64,000 bases of DNA from Sphingobacteriales bacterium (GTDB lineage Bacteria; Bacteroidota; Bacteroidia; Chitinophagales; JADIYW01), in NCBI GenBank assembly GCA_016719635.1, contig JADJYT010000016.1:248001-312000 (forward strand). Direction: 5' to 3'. The notes under the pieces were generated by a model, which was not told where the DNA came from, did no database searches, and saw only the letters and a program-made list of their open reading frames with translations. Positions 7,880 through 16,448 of this stretch are shown here, piece by piece (the first letter of the stretch is position 1; each line of letters opens with the position of its first letter). The position numbers were made by a program, and so were the translations under genes.

Positions 7880-9247
7880 TTAGTTTTTTTTTTCAACTCC
7901 GGGCGCACCGCCACCTGATTTTACCTGAACCGTTGTCGCTTCATTGATCCAGCAACCTATGGTATAAGGAGCGCCGGCTTTTAATTTTTTAGCTGTTATC
8001 TCTGCTTTTGTCGGCAAATACTGCGTATAGGTAGAAATCATCTTTTGAGCTTCTGTTTTGGTGTCATCTGTACCTACCTCAATTGCCTTTCGGAAATAAT
8101 CAAATGCCGGCCATAAGACAATCTGGCTTTGGAAGCCGGTGCCGGGTCCGCATAATTTTCCGCTGGCTGCATACAACGTTCCTATCAACAGATAAGCCTT
8201 CCCTAAATTAGGATTCAGCGTAAGCGCCAGTCTTGCCATCTCACGAGAGGCAGCAAAATCATTTTTATCCGCTTTCAATGAAGCCATGATATAATATAAA
8301 TCTGCTCTCTTGCTGGAATCTTTTTCCTTAGCGACTGCATTTTCATATAACACATAAGCTTCGTCAAACTGATTGTTCTTCATGTAAATACTCCCCAAGC
8401 GAATGGCATAACTGTAATTGGGGTCGAGTTGGTTCAATTTCTTCAGGAACTCAACATTCAGAGAGCTGTCCGCACAGCCTTTTGTTTTAGTATATACCGT
8501 ACGCACGACGTCAGGATCATTTGGATTTGCATTATATTTCTTCAGGTATATCTCCAATAATTTTGCACAGTCCGACGGATCGCTTTTATCTGCGAAATTT
8601 TGTGTATATAAATCATCTATCAGGGTTTTAACCTCTTTATATGCCTGCAGCTGCTTATTATCGGGCTTGGCAATATTTTTATCTATAACAGCGGTTAACT
8701 CATCGTATTTCAATTTTATAAAATCCGGCGTAATATCCCCTACACCATTCTGATTGATCAATAACTTGAAATAGGTCTGGATGTAATAGGGAAATGCCTT
8801 ATCACCGCTTATCTGTATGCTTTGTTCAAGGAATTTACGCGCCTGCGGAATATCTGCATTTTTTCCATATTTCAATAAGTCAATCGCTTTTTTACCGAGA
8901 ACATATTCATCTTCTCCGTGACATTTAATCTGGTTGTCATAAATCATGAACAGGGTATCAATATACTGCTGACGCAATGTATTGTCGGTAGTCGTCTGAA
9001 TCAGATTGGTATACATTACTCCGCCATCGATAAACGTTTGTTTTCTGAAACCAGGGGCATTTGCATACATGTTTCTCCATTGTGGAAATGCATCACCATA
9101 TAAGTTCTTTTTAAAGAATTCCCGGTAAATAGAATACGCAGGAGTGGTTTTGATACTGTCGCCGTCAATATACCGAGGACAGTTTTGAGCCTGCAGGATA
9201 CCAAGCATCAAGAACCAAGAACCAAGAATCAAAGCAATTTTTTTCAT
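7880..9247 (-). CDS. Secreted TPR-repeat protein
   Basis: A 455-residue protein with signal peptide MKKIALILGSWFLMLGILQA and cleavage before QNCPRY. It contains several tetratricopeptide helices (for example LGSIYMKNNQFDEAYVLYE and AYLLIGTLYAASGKLCGP) and is predicted to be periplasmic. It follows a beta-barrel-like protein and the type III pantothenate kinase on the same strand. This coaX, outer-membrane protein, TPR order recurs in Bacteroidota and suggests a role in envelope assembly, but the function is not established. The gene ends in a 10-A tract (minus strand), leaving a short GVEKKN tail. Confidence 0.85.
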   Translation of the reverse strand: MKKIALILGSWFLMLGILQAQNCPRYIDGDSIKTTPAYSIYREFFKKNLYGDAFPQWRNMYANAPGFRKQTFIDGGVMYTNLIQTTTDNTLRQQYIDTLFMIYDNQIKCHGEDEYVLGKKAIDLLKYGKNADIPQARKFLEQSIQISGDKAFPYYIQTYFKLLINQNGVGDITPDFIKLKYDELTAVIDKNIAKPDNKQLQAYKEVKTLIDDLYTQNFADKSDPSDCAKLLEIYLKKYNANPNDPDVVRTVYTKTKGCADSSLNVEFLKKLNQLDPNYSYAIRLGSIYMKNNQFDEAYVLYENAVAKEKDSSKRADLYYIMASLKADKNDFAASREMARLALTLNPNLGKAYLLIGTLYAASGKLCGPGTGFQSQIVLWPAFDYFRKAIEVGTDDTKTEAQKMISTYTQYLPTKAEITAKKLKAGAPYTIGCWINEATTVQVKSGGGAPGVEKKN

Positions 9248-9264
9248 TTTCTAAAGCATATTTA

Positions 9265-10668
9265 TTAATAGTATCTTCTTTTTACAAACCATTTGTCATT
9301 TAAAGAAATGCCGAATTTAAGACGTACAAAGTTTTCACGGACAAGGTTATTTTGTATAGTCCCTCTGCTTCCTGCTTCCACTCCGATGTTAAAAGCATAC
9401 GTGTAGACTTTCTGTAGTAATCCTTCATTGCTCGCTGTGGTAATGATTATAGGTATACCTATTCCAAAGTTTATGCCAAACTCATCGATTGCCTTATTAT
9501 TGATATTGATATTGGTTCTGGTATAGTTAAATCCGGCCCGGTATTTCAGGCGGGCAAAGAATTTTGAGAAATCCTTGTCATTGGGCAATATCTCTCCGCC
9601 GAAAGCAACTCTCCAGCTATTACTCAGTCGGGAAGCGGAATTATTTTCGTAACCCACATATTTGCTCCAAGGCTGGAACTTAAAATCAATTCCGACCTTC
9701 CATTTTATTCCACGGGATGCCATTATCCCTATATTAAAAGTAGCCGGGATTTTTATGGAGGCTGCTTGGCCGAATGTTTCAGAAAGCGTATCCAGAATCC
9801 CGGTCGTCAGTGTTCTTGGTCTGATAAAGTCCGTTATAAAATCATTCACGCCGGCATCCGGTGTTCTGGAGCTCAGATAGCCGGATTCAAAAGAGTAGGT
9901 CCCATTATCTATATTGGTGCCTTTGCTGAATTTAATGGGTGCAGAACCAGATAAACCAAATACGATATTATAAATTTTAGAACTGTCTTTCTTACTGTTT
10001 ATGGTGAGATTATATTGTGCCCCGGCATTCCATATGACACTGCTAACCTTGGTATCCGTAAACGTCCAGGTTGTATAAGCCGAATTATCAAAAGAACCCG
10101 TTATTTTATCTAAAGGATAAACCAACGTGTTGTTATTGAGTTTTCCAAATAAGTACCCTATATTAAACCCCAAATGAAACCCCTTATACTTGAAGCCGTT
10201 TCCCCAAGAAACATTATACAGTGTTCCAGTTCCTTCATATTCGTATTTAACACTGTTGGAGGTATCAAATGTCTGTGTTTGCGAAACCAGGTAGTCTTTT
10301 GCCGAAAAAGGCAATAACGAAACGCCGGTTGTCCAGTATTTATTTACAGGAAAAAACAAAGAAACATAATTCAGGCTAAAGGTATTTTGCTTAGCTCTTA
10401 AAGCCGTGGTTCTTAGTGTCGTAAAGTTACCGCCAAAGCCTGCGTCAAACGTGGTCAGCTGTAAAGCGGCATAAGAAGCGGGGTTCAGATAGTTTACTGT
10501 TTCACCGGACTGGAACGCAGCACCCAATCCCCCCATCTGCGCGGACTGAGCATTATTGTTGTCAGCAGCAAAACCTAATCCATATCGGGAATACGGGGTA
10601 TGCTCCTGAGCCACTGATGACTGGATGGCAATTGTAAAAAAGAATAAAAGTAGAAAGGTATTACGCAT
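9265..10668 (-). CDS. Outer-membrane beta-barrel protein
   Basis: A 467-residue protein with signal peptide MRNTFLLLFFFTIAIQSSVAQ and then EHTPYSRYGLGFAADNNNAQ, the typical start of FadL/PorV-like Bacteroidota barrels. The rest is rich in alternating aromatic/polar strands (YNVSWGNGFKYKGFHLGFNIGY, FARLKYRAGFNYTRTNI). It overlaps the upstream pantothenate kinase by 8 bp and is followed by the TPR protein after 17 bp, so the three form one operon. Substrate or partner unknown. Confidence 0.82.
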   Translation of the reverse strand: MRNTFLLLFFFTIAIQSSVAQEHTPYSRYGLGFAADNNNAQSAQMGGLGAAFQSGETVNYLNPASYAALQLTTFDAGFGGNFTTLRTTALRAKQNTFSLNYVSLFFPVNKYWTTGVSLLPFSAKDYLVSQTQTFDTSNSVKYEYEGTGTLYNVSWGNGFKYKGFHLGFNIGYLFGKLNNNTLVYPLDKITGSFDNSAYTTWTFTDTKVSSVIWNAGAQYNLTINSKKDSSKIYNIVFGLSGSAPIKFSKGTNIDNGTYSFESGYLSSRTPDAGVNDFITDFIRPRTLTTGILDTLSETFGQAASIKIPATFNIGIMASRGIKWKVGIDFKFQPWSKYVGYENNSASRLSNSWRVAFGGEILPNDKDFSKFFARLKYRAGFNYTRTNININNKAIDEFGINFGIGIPIIITTASNEGLLQKVYTYAFNIGVEAGSRGTIQNNLVRENFVRLKFGISLNDKWFVKRRYY

Positions 10669-11380
10669 TGTATTCCAATATATGATTGAGCCCCATAAGT
10701 GTTAAATTGGGAATGGCAAATATCTCCTTTTTAAGCCGAGAAACCAACAAATCAGCATCTCCGCCGGTAATAATAATGTTCATTTGAGGAAATTTAACTA
10801 AATATTCATCTATCATTCCGTCTATTTCTTTGGACGCAGCCAGCAAAACGCCGGAAAGCAGGTTGGTTTTAGTATCATTTCCAATCAGTTCGGCCTTGTT
10901 TTCCAATTCTATTAAAGGCAATTTTCCGGTAAATGTATGCATCGCCAGCAGTCTCATTTTCAATCCGGGATGAATACTTCCTCCCAGGAATTCATCCCGA
11001 TTATTGATAAAATTGAAGGTAATGCAGGTGCCGCAACCTATCACCAGGTTATTTTGATGCGGAAACCGGGCATGTGCGGCAGCAACCAGCGCCAACCGGT
11101 CTTTCCCCAAAGAATTTTTACTGGCATATTGATTCAAAAAGGGGAGTGGTGTAGTCTCGCTCAGAATAATATTCTTTTCGGCCTTCAAGGTGATGCCTGA
11201 AAGATAATCCGGCAGATCGATGGTGCTGGAAATGATGACCCTCTGTATATCAAATCCATCCATCATGTCTTTCAGAACGGCAGATTCGGATGTATCGAAA
11301 GTAAACACCGTCGACAATGCTGATTGGTCAAAAACACCCATCTTGGTGCGCGTATTGCCTATGTCAACTGCTAAATTCAT
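10661..11380 (-). CDS. coaX: Type III pantothenate kinase
   Basis: Phosphorylates pantothenate, the first step of coenzyme A synthesis; cytosolic. The 239 residues start with MNLAVDIGNTRTKMGVF, the phosphate-1 motif of the ASKHA fold. Further motifs are KNSLGKDRLALVAAAH, VIGCGTCITFNFI, GGSIHPGLKMR and IIITGGDADLL, in the expected order. It heads the operon with the barrel and TPR genes; that conserved context is common in Bacteroidota but not explained by CoA synthesis. Confidence 0.95.
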   Translation of the reverse strand: MNLAVDIGNTRTKMGVFDQSALSTVFTFDTSESAVLKDMMDGFDIQRVIISSTIDLPDYLSGITLKAEKNIILSETTPLPFLNQYASKNSLGKDRLALVAAAHARFPHQNNLVIGCGTCITFNFINNRDEFLGGSIHPGLKMRLLAMHTFTGKLPLIELENKAELIGNDTKTNLLSGVLLAASKEIDGMIDEYLVKFPQMNIIITGGDADLLVSRLKKEIFAIPNLTLMGLNHILEYNA

Positions 11381-11396
11381 TCTTCAGTTTCTATAT

Positions 11397-12575
11397 TTAC
11401 AATTTGACGGCAATGGATTTGTCCGTTAATTTATTATTTTCCATATCCTGTATCCATACCAGTCCTGGTATTTTTCCTACCTCAATACTCCCCAACTCGT
11501 TTTCAAAACCAAGCGCTTTGGCACCATTGATCGTTGCCCATTGCAGTACCGATTCAAAATCAAGGTACGACTGATATTTTAAAATGGTTTTCATCTCTTC
11601 CAAAATATTCAATTGCCAGTTGGAAGTGAGACTGTCCGTCCCGATACACACCGTCGCATGAGCCTCCATAAACTTCTTATATTCCGGCAGGCGGTTCTCA
11701 ATATATAAATTGGCATTGGGGCATGTTGCCCAAAAAACCTGCTCTCTTCCCAGCCGCGCATGCGCAGCATTAATATCATCGATTGTAGTTAGTGTATTGT
11801 GCACGAATAAATTCCTGTTCTCTTTTTTCAGGTATTCCAAAGCATAATAAATCGAAGGCATTCCGAATACAGGAATATCCTTTGCACTAAAACCTATTCT
11901 CTCATAAAAAGAAATAAAGCCTCCTCTTTTACTTAAAAAAAGCTCGTTCTCCGGCGGTGTCTCCTGGTTGTGAATGGAGATGGTAAGGTGGTCACAGCTG
12001 TTTTTCAGTGCATCAAACAGTTTTTGCGAAACGGAATACGGTGCGTGCGGCACCTTCGATTTTTTATTAAATGTATCGGCCTTTAAGCTGTCAAATACTG
12101 CATCGTATTGCTGAAGAATTTTGTTCGTATCCGCCTCCTGGAATAAATCAAAATACTCTACAAATGTGTAATAATGCAACCTGCTTTTTTGTTTCTGTAT
12201 AAACGTATCTGTTGTATTGGAAATGTCGCCGACGGCAACTATCCCCCTTTCCAGCATATTTTGTTCTTCCCTTACTATTGCTTCCTGTATAATTTCCTGC
12301 GAATGGTTTCTGTTCTTAATGACTTGTGCAATGAAATCAATCAGGCCGGTGCCGGTTTGTGTGATACCTTTCAGGTGTGATAATTCAAGATGACAATGTG
12401 CATTGATAAAACCGGGAACAATAATCCCCTGATATATCTCCAACTCCGCAGAATCAAATTTATCCCGTGTGGAAATGTCTGTAACCTTGCCCTGTTCATT
12501 CATCACCACCACTCCGTCTTTTATAGGTGCAGCAGTAACGGGAAAGATGATATCGGCAGAAATCTTACGGTACAT
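11397..12575 (-). CDS. Amidohydrolase family protein (chlorohydrolase/deaminase type)
   Basis: A 392-residue metal-dependent hydrolase with an N-terminal beta domain, then the IIVPGFINAHCHLELSHL metal site (HxH, around residues 52-68), a histidine in TISIHNQE, a histidine in LFVHNTLTT and the aspartate in CIGTDSLTSN. These are the ligands of the SsnA/TrzN-like cyclic deaminase branch. The family includes aminofutalosine and guanine deaminases. A role in futalosine-type menaquinone synthesis is possible, but no other mqn gene is visible, so the substrate remains open. It ends 17 bp upstream of coaX and may be cotranscribed with it. Confidence 0.85.
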   Translation of the reverse strand: MYRKISADIIFPVTAAPIKDGVVVMNEQGKVTDISTRDKFDSAELEIYQGIIVPGFINAHCHLELSHLKGITQTGTGLIDFIAQVIKNRNHSQEIIQEAIVREEQNMLERGIVAVGDISNTTDTFIQKQKSRLHYYTFVEYFDLFQEADTNKILQQYDAVFDSLKADTFNKKSKVPHAPYSVSQKLFDALKNSCDHLTISIHNQETPPENELFLSKRGGFISFYERIGFSAKDIPVFGMPSIYYALEYLKKENRNLFVHNTLTTIDDINAAHARLGREQVFWATCPNANLYIENRLPEYKKFMEAHATVCIGTDSLTSNWQLNILEEMKTILKYQSYLDFESVLQWATINGAKALGFENELGSIEVGKIPGLVWIQDMENNKLTDKSIAVKL

Positions 12576-12617
12576 TTCTCAAAAATACGCAAAAAGTATT
12601 TGTGATAATAATTCGAC

Positions 12618-12625
12618 TATCTTTG
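12618..12625 (+). promoter_or_regulatory. Candidate TAnnTTTG -7 element for rlmN
   Basis: TATCTTTG fits the Bacteroidota -7 consensus TAnnTTTG, with a TTTG at 12599-12602 as a possible -33 element at shorter than usual spacing. It ends only 7 bp before the TTG start codon, implying a very short or absent leader. Confidence 0.4.
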
Positions 12626-12632
12626 CGGTACA

Positions 12633-13673
12633 TTGGAAAAGAAAACGGACATACGACAATTATCCAAAGAGGAACTGATTGCCCGGCTGGAGCATTTGGG
12701 AGAGAAGCCGTTTCGTGCCAGACAGATTTACGGGTGGATCTGGAAAAAAAGCGCCGTACATTTTGATGAAATGACCAACCTCTCCAAAGAATTAAGAGAA
12801 AAACTGGATACCCATTTTGTTATTCATCCGGTTGCCGTTTACAAAGTACAGAAATCGAATGATGGGACCATAAAGTCTGCCTTCCAGCTTTATGATAAAC
12901 ACTTAATCGAAGGTGTCCTAATTCCAACGGAAGACCGGGCTACCGCCTGTGTGTCCTCTCAGGTAGGCTGCAGTCTGACTTGTTCTTTTTGCGCCACCGG
13001 CTACCTGAAAAGAGAGCGCAACCTGGAGGTTGCCGAAATCTATGACCAGGTGGTATTAATCAACCGGCAGGCACAGGAGAGTATCGGCAGAAGATTATCC
13101 AACATCGTATTCATGGGCATGGGCGAACCGCTCCTGAATTACGGCAATGTGATGAAAGCCATTGATAAAATTACCTCGGAAGAGGGCCTGAATATGGCGG
13201 CAAAACGCATTACCGTTTCTACAGCAGGTGTCGCCAAGATGATAAAAAAACTGGCCGACGATGGCGTCCGGTTTAATCTGGCATTATCCCTTCACGCAGC
13301 CGATGATGTCAAACGCAACACCATCATGCCTATCAACGAGCAGAATAACATTGAAGCGCTGATAGGGGCTTTGCAGTATTTCCAATCCAAATGCAAAGGA
13401 GAGGTGACATTTGAATATATCTTATTAGCCGGTGTGAATGACACCCTGGAAGACGCCAAGAACCTGGAAGTCTTGTGCAAACGGCTGAATGACGTAAAAG
13501 TCAATGTGATTGAATACAACAAGATTGACAACGCTGACTTTCACAAATCCACGGTGGAAACGAGGGAGAAATTTATTGACTATCTCACCAAACATAAGGT
13601 CATCGCCCATGTGCGCAAAAGCCGCGGAAAAGATATCGATGCCGCCTGCGGACAGCTCGCCAATAAAAATTAA
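12633..13673 (+). CDS. rlmN: 23S rRNA/tRNA adenine-C2 methyltransferase RlmN
   Basis: Radical-SAM enzyme methylating A2503 of 23S rRNA and A37 of some tRNAs; cytosolic. The 346 residues show the N-terminal KPFRARQIYGWIWKK region, the CSLTCSFC cluster motif (CxxxCxxC), FMGMGEPLLNY, ITVSTAGV, NLALSLHA and the C-terminal VRKSRGKDIDAACGQL containing the methyl-carrying cysteine. The start is TTG at 12633 (MEKKTDIRQL); no in-frame ATG precedes the conserved region. It diverges from the amidohydrolase gene. Confidence 0.95.
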   Translation: MEKKTDIRQLSKEELIARLEHLGEKPFRARQIYGWIWKKSAVHFDEMTNLSKELREKLDTHFVIHPVAVYKVQKSNDGTIKSAFQLYDKHLIEGVLIPTEDRATACVSSQVGCSLTCSFCATGYLKRERNLEVAEIYDQVVLINRQAQESIGRRLSNIVFMGMGEPLLNYGNVMKAIDKITSEEGLNMAAKRITVSTAGVAKMIKKLADDGVRFNLALSLHAADDVKRNTIMPINEQNNIEALIGALQYFQSKCKGEVTFEYILLAGVNDTLEDAKNLEVLCKRLNDVKVNVIEYNKIDNADFHKSTVETREKFIDYLTKHKVIAHVRKSRGKDIDAACGQLANKN

Positions 13674-13702
13674 AGAGCCGCCTTGCGGCAGCTCCCAAAC
13701 AA

Positions 13703-14575
13703 CTAAGGAATATTGAAACCGGATCTGTACGTAATTGTACTTACCGCTATCTTCTGAACAGAAGTACTGGATGTGGTAAACGTGATGGTATCGGTAATTT
13801 TAGACACCCTGTTTTGACCGTCAAATTCATATACAAAATCATGTAATTCAAATCTGCCAGTTCCGTTATTAATAATAATCTGTTTAAGTAATTTATTGTA
13901 CAGTTGAGTCGTTGTGGCATCCTCCTGTTCCAACAGCTTAAAGTATTTTACTGGTGTAATGGAAAAGGGAATTTCGTTAATGCCTTTCTGATAAGAAAGG
14001 TTGTGGGAATAGTTGACATTTATCTTTTGTACTTCCATTTGTATACCGTTCAGGTTATTGCTGATGTAATCAAATCTGGCTAAAGGAAGATCGGTTCTTG
14101 GCTGCGTAATACTGTCTATTCTGAACTGTGCATTATGATTAAATATGGCCTGATCGACGACGCCACCGGTTGACGAAGATAATAAATCGACCCGCTTATA
14201 CGTTTTATTGGAATTTAAGGCCAAGCCCATATTGACCCTGAGTCCTCCACTCCTGATTGATCTGTATGAAACCTGATTAGGCTGCATGATGACTGAATCC
14301 ACGGATGCTTCATTTTTCGAAGCATAAATGGTCAGCATTCCCTGGCTGTCATACGTATACGACTGTATTCTTGTTGTCATTCCGTTCACAACGGTTATAA
14401 TTTCTTTCGGCTTGGGCACAGACACCGCTGCTGGAGGAGTTACAACGGGTGGTGTGGTAACGCCACTGCCCGGGTTCGGTGTGATTTCATTTTCATTTTG
14501 GCAACCTGTTGCCGTTGCTGCAAAGAGGATAACCATCATGGCCGCCATACTTCTGATTGTTTTAATTGTTTTCAT
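13703..14575 (-). CDS. 'KGINE' family lipoprotein, unit 1
   Basis: Unrecognised protein of about 290 residues with a lipoprotein signal (MKTIKTIRSMAAMMVILF, lipobox ATGC), a Pro/Thr-rich linker, then a domain starting IQSYTYDSQGMLTIYAS. It contains the block LSYQKGINEIPFSITPVKYF and ends with a FDGQNRVSKI repeat. The same layout recurs at 58554, 60525 and 61549, so these are paralogues. The YDSQGxL and FDxxxRV motifs recall YD/RHS-like or DUF4595-type beta repeats, but I cannot assign a family. Probably outer-membrane anchored. It lies 52 bp downstream of the small secreted protein gene. Confidence 0.75.
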   Translation of the reverse strand: MKTIKTIRSMAAMMVILFAATATGCQNENEITPNPGSGVTTPPVVTPPAAVSVPKPKEIITVVNGMTTRIQSYTYDSQGMLTIYASKNEASVDSVIMQPNQVSYRSIRSGGLRVNMGLALNSNKTYKRVDLLSSSTGGVVDQAIFNHNAQFRIDSITQPRTDLPLARFDYISNNLNGIQMEVQKINVNYSHNLSYQKGINEIPFSITPVKYFKLLEQEDATTTQLYNKLLKQIIINNGTGRFELHDFVYEFDGQNRVSKITDTITFTTSSTSVQKIAVSTITYRSGFNIP

Positions 14576-14626
14576 GATCACTGTTTTATTGGATGACTAA
14601 TTCTTTTTCGTGTTGATTAATGTGTC

Positions 14627-15034
14627 TTATTTGCTGGCAAACGCTGCCGTCGGTTTGGAATACCCAGTTTCTTCCCCGAAAACCAGCTGGTTGTCTGTTG
14701 CGCTGTATGCCGCGACGGAAGAAACCTCTCCGCCGTTCACAATGGTGATTTGTCCGTTTTTCACCATCCAGCTGCCTCTGCCCGTTACCATGATCTTGCC
14801 GTTTGCCTGTGTAAAGGAAACATAGGTTCCGTTGGCATTGAACTGACAGAACTCGGAAGCGGTGCCGGAAGCGGCATCTTTGTTCTTCTCCCAGGTACCT
14901 ACGATGCTGTTGTCGATACCCTTGAACACCAGGTCAAACCGGTCTTTGGTCATGGTGGTGGTTTTAGCCGAAGCAGAAGTGATGGTCATTACTGCGATCA
15001 GGATGGCTGCGATGGTGGTGGTTACTGTTTTCAT
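14627..15034 (-). CDS. Small secreted lipocalin-like protein, unit 1
   Basis: A 135-residue protein with signal peptide MKTVTTTIAAILIAVMTITSA. The mature part carries the pattern SIVGTWEKNKDA, CQFNANGTYVSF, GRGSWMVKNGQITIV and NQLVFGEETGY, which reads as a small lipocalin-like beta barrel ('xGTWxxxx ... F..dGty ... G.W.v.ng.i'). It differs from the copy at 58101 at only three residues (Ile13/Phe, Thr17/Ser, Lys135/Arg). It is followed by a KGINE-family lipoprotein, as is its twin. No signature of a known enzyme. Possible ligand-binding or stress role is inference. Confidence 0.8.
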   Translation of the reverse strand: MKTVTTTIAAILIAVMTITSASAKTTTMTKDRFDLVFKGIDNSIVGTWEKNKDAASGTASEFCQFNANGTYVSFTQANGKIMVTGRGSWMVKNGQITIVNGGEVSSVAAYSATDNQLVFGEETGYSKPTAAFASK

Positions 15035-15157
15035 TTTGGTTATTTTTTAGTGGTGATGAATGTGTTTGTTTGATGATGTAAAATTCCGCCAAACGGGAAA
15101 CTTTATCTTCAGCCCAAACCACCAAAGAAATAATTCAGGGAAAACCACCGGTAGAGA
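15035..15157 (-). promoter_or_regulatory. Conserved lipoprotein-unit leader, copy 1
   Basis: The minus strand carries the same leader as seen at 57981, 59941 and 61441: a GGTGGTTTTCCCTG block, a second GGTGGTTT 26 bp later, then GCTGAAGATAAA and GAATTTTACA before the ATG. It lies between this unit and the divergent ECF sigma factor gene. Confidence 0.75.
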
Positions 15158-15186
15158 AAAGGATATTAAAATGGCCCGGATTGTAA

Positions 15187-15194
15187 TATCTTTG
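15187..15194 (+). promoter_or_regulatory. Candidate -7 element for the ECF sigma factor gene
   Basis: TATCTTTG matches the Bacteroidota TAnnTTTG box, 41 bp upstream of the TTG start at 15236. A clear -33 element was not found. Confidence 0.45.
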
Positions 15195-15235
15195 CAGTAT
15201 CAAAGACTAATAGAAACAAGCACTTATAAACCGTT

Positions 15236-15715
15236 TTGGAACAACTTTTTGTACAAACCATCAACACGCATCAGGGTATTCTGCATAAAGTATGCAGGAT
15301 CTATGGCCATACACAGCACGACAGGGATGATTTGTTCCAGGAAATTGTTTTGCAATTATGGAAAGCCTTTCCTTCCTTTCGAAACGAATCCAAAATCACC
15401 ACCTGGATGTACCGGATTGCGCTAAATACTGCAATATCCGGATTGAGAAAAAAGAAAATTGAAACCACCGGCCTGGAAAAGATAGCCATTCAGCTCGAGG
15501 ATAAGGCAACGGAAAATACCGATGAAGACTTGAAGCAATTAAACAAGGCTGTAGAGCAATTATCTGATGTCGAAAAATCTATAGTATTGTTATACCTGGA
15601 AGATAAGCCGTATGAAGAGATTGCAGAAATTACCGGTATAACCGCCAATTACGTAGCGGTTAAGATGAGCCGCATTAAGGAAAAATTGAGAACACTTATA
15701 AAAACAGAGCGATGA
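15236..15715 (+). CDS. ECF-type RNA polymerase sigma factor
   Basis: A 159-residue sigma-70-family factor with only regions 2 and 4. Region 2 includes HDRDDLFQEIVLQLWKAF and TTWMYRIALNTA (residues about 28-70); region 4 includes LYLEDKPYEEIAEITGIT and a C-terminal NYVAVKMSRIKEKL helix. It starts at TTG 15236 (MEQLFVQTI). Its stop overlaps the next gene's start (ATGA), so it is translationally coupled to a membrane protein that probably acts as its regulator. It is divergent from lipoprotein unit 1, a plausible target. Confidence 0.92.
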   Translation: MEQLFVQTINTHQGILHKVCRIYGHTQHDRDDLFQEIVLQLWKAFPSFRNESKITTWMYRIALNTAISGLRKKKIETTGLEKIAIQLEDKATENTDEDLKQLNKAVEQLSDVEKSIVLLYLEDKPYEEIAEITGITANYVAVKMSRIKEKLRTLIKTER

Positions 15716-16350
15716 TAGAATTAGACGACCTGAAGAATATCTGGAAAGATAAAATCGACTCCAATATCGGCCGGCAACAGATGGAGCAGGATAAAATCCG
15801 CGAACTGCTCAGCCATACATCCACCAACATTATTGACCGCCTGCGCAAAAACCTGCAGATTGAAATTGCGATGTTTTGTGCGTGCCTGTTGCTGATTGCC
15901 GGTGTGCCGTTTTATTTTAACAACAAAGAAGTGACCTTTTTGTGTATCCTGGTACTGGTATTTATCTTCATCCCCTATTTCATTTATTATATACAAAAAT
16001 ACAGAGAGCTCAACCGCTTTTTTTCCTATCATCAGGATATAAAATCCAGCCTTCAGGCGCTGATTGTCCAGCTGGAAAAATACCTCAGCATTTATTTCTG
16101 GGGAAGTTTATTGCTGACGCCGGTTTCCGGTTTCCTTTCCGGATTTGCCATTTTGTATCAAATGAAAGCATTGGGATTTCTGGTATATTTTGATGCCTTC
16201 AGTTCTGCCACCTTATCCATGATATTATCCTTTGCCCTATTGCTTACCCTCGTCTCCTATCCGGTGATGAAATGGTATGTCCGAAAGTTATACGGGCAGC
16301 ATCTGGAAAAACTGAAAGACTGCCTGAAAGAACTGGAAGAGGCAGAATAG
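15712..16350 (+). CDS. Four-helix membrane protein, putative ECF sigma partner
   Basis: A 212-residue protein with a soluble N-terminal segment (residues 1-45, IELDDLKNIWKDKIDSN) and four hydrophobic helices at about 45-65, 70-92, 125-148 and 160-185. It overlaps the sigma gene by 4 bp. Small membrane proteins encoded directly after ECF factors often serve as anti-sigma factors, and the N-terminal helical segment would be cytosolic; this role is inferred from position, as no zinc-finger or FecR motif is present. Confidence 0.75.
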   Translation: MIELDDLKNIWKDKIDSNIGRQQMEQDKIRELLSHTSTNIIDRLRKNLQIEIAMFCACLLLIAGVPFYFNNKEVTFLCILVLVFIFIPYFIYYIQKYRELNRFFSYHQDIKSSLQALIVQLEKYLSIYFWGSLLLTPVSGFLSGFAILYQMKALGFLVYFDAFSSATLSMILSFALLLTLVSYPVMKWYVRKLYGQHLEKLKDCLKELEEAE

Positions 16351-16448
16351 AGAATGGAACTAGGATTTTTAGATTTATACTGGTTTTCTCAGAATCAAAT
16401 AAAGATCAAATTCAATCTTAACTATCCGTTTTATCCGTGTTTGATTCA

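Larger units (their letters stand above)
14625..15161 (-). repeat. 537-nt near-identical inverted repeat, left copy
   Basis: This stretch is the reverse complement of 57974-58510, with equal length, no indels and only a few substitutions that I can see. It covers the whole 135-codon gene plus its ~125-bp leader and stops a few bases after the stop codon. Confidence 0.9.

Noticed and set aside
13676..13695. GC-rich imperfect hairpin after rlmN as a terminator
   Set aside because: GAGCCGCC/GCGGCAGCTC pairs only with a bulge and has no T-tract; too weak to list as a feature.
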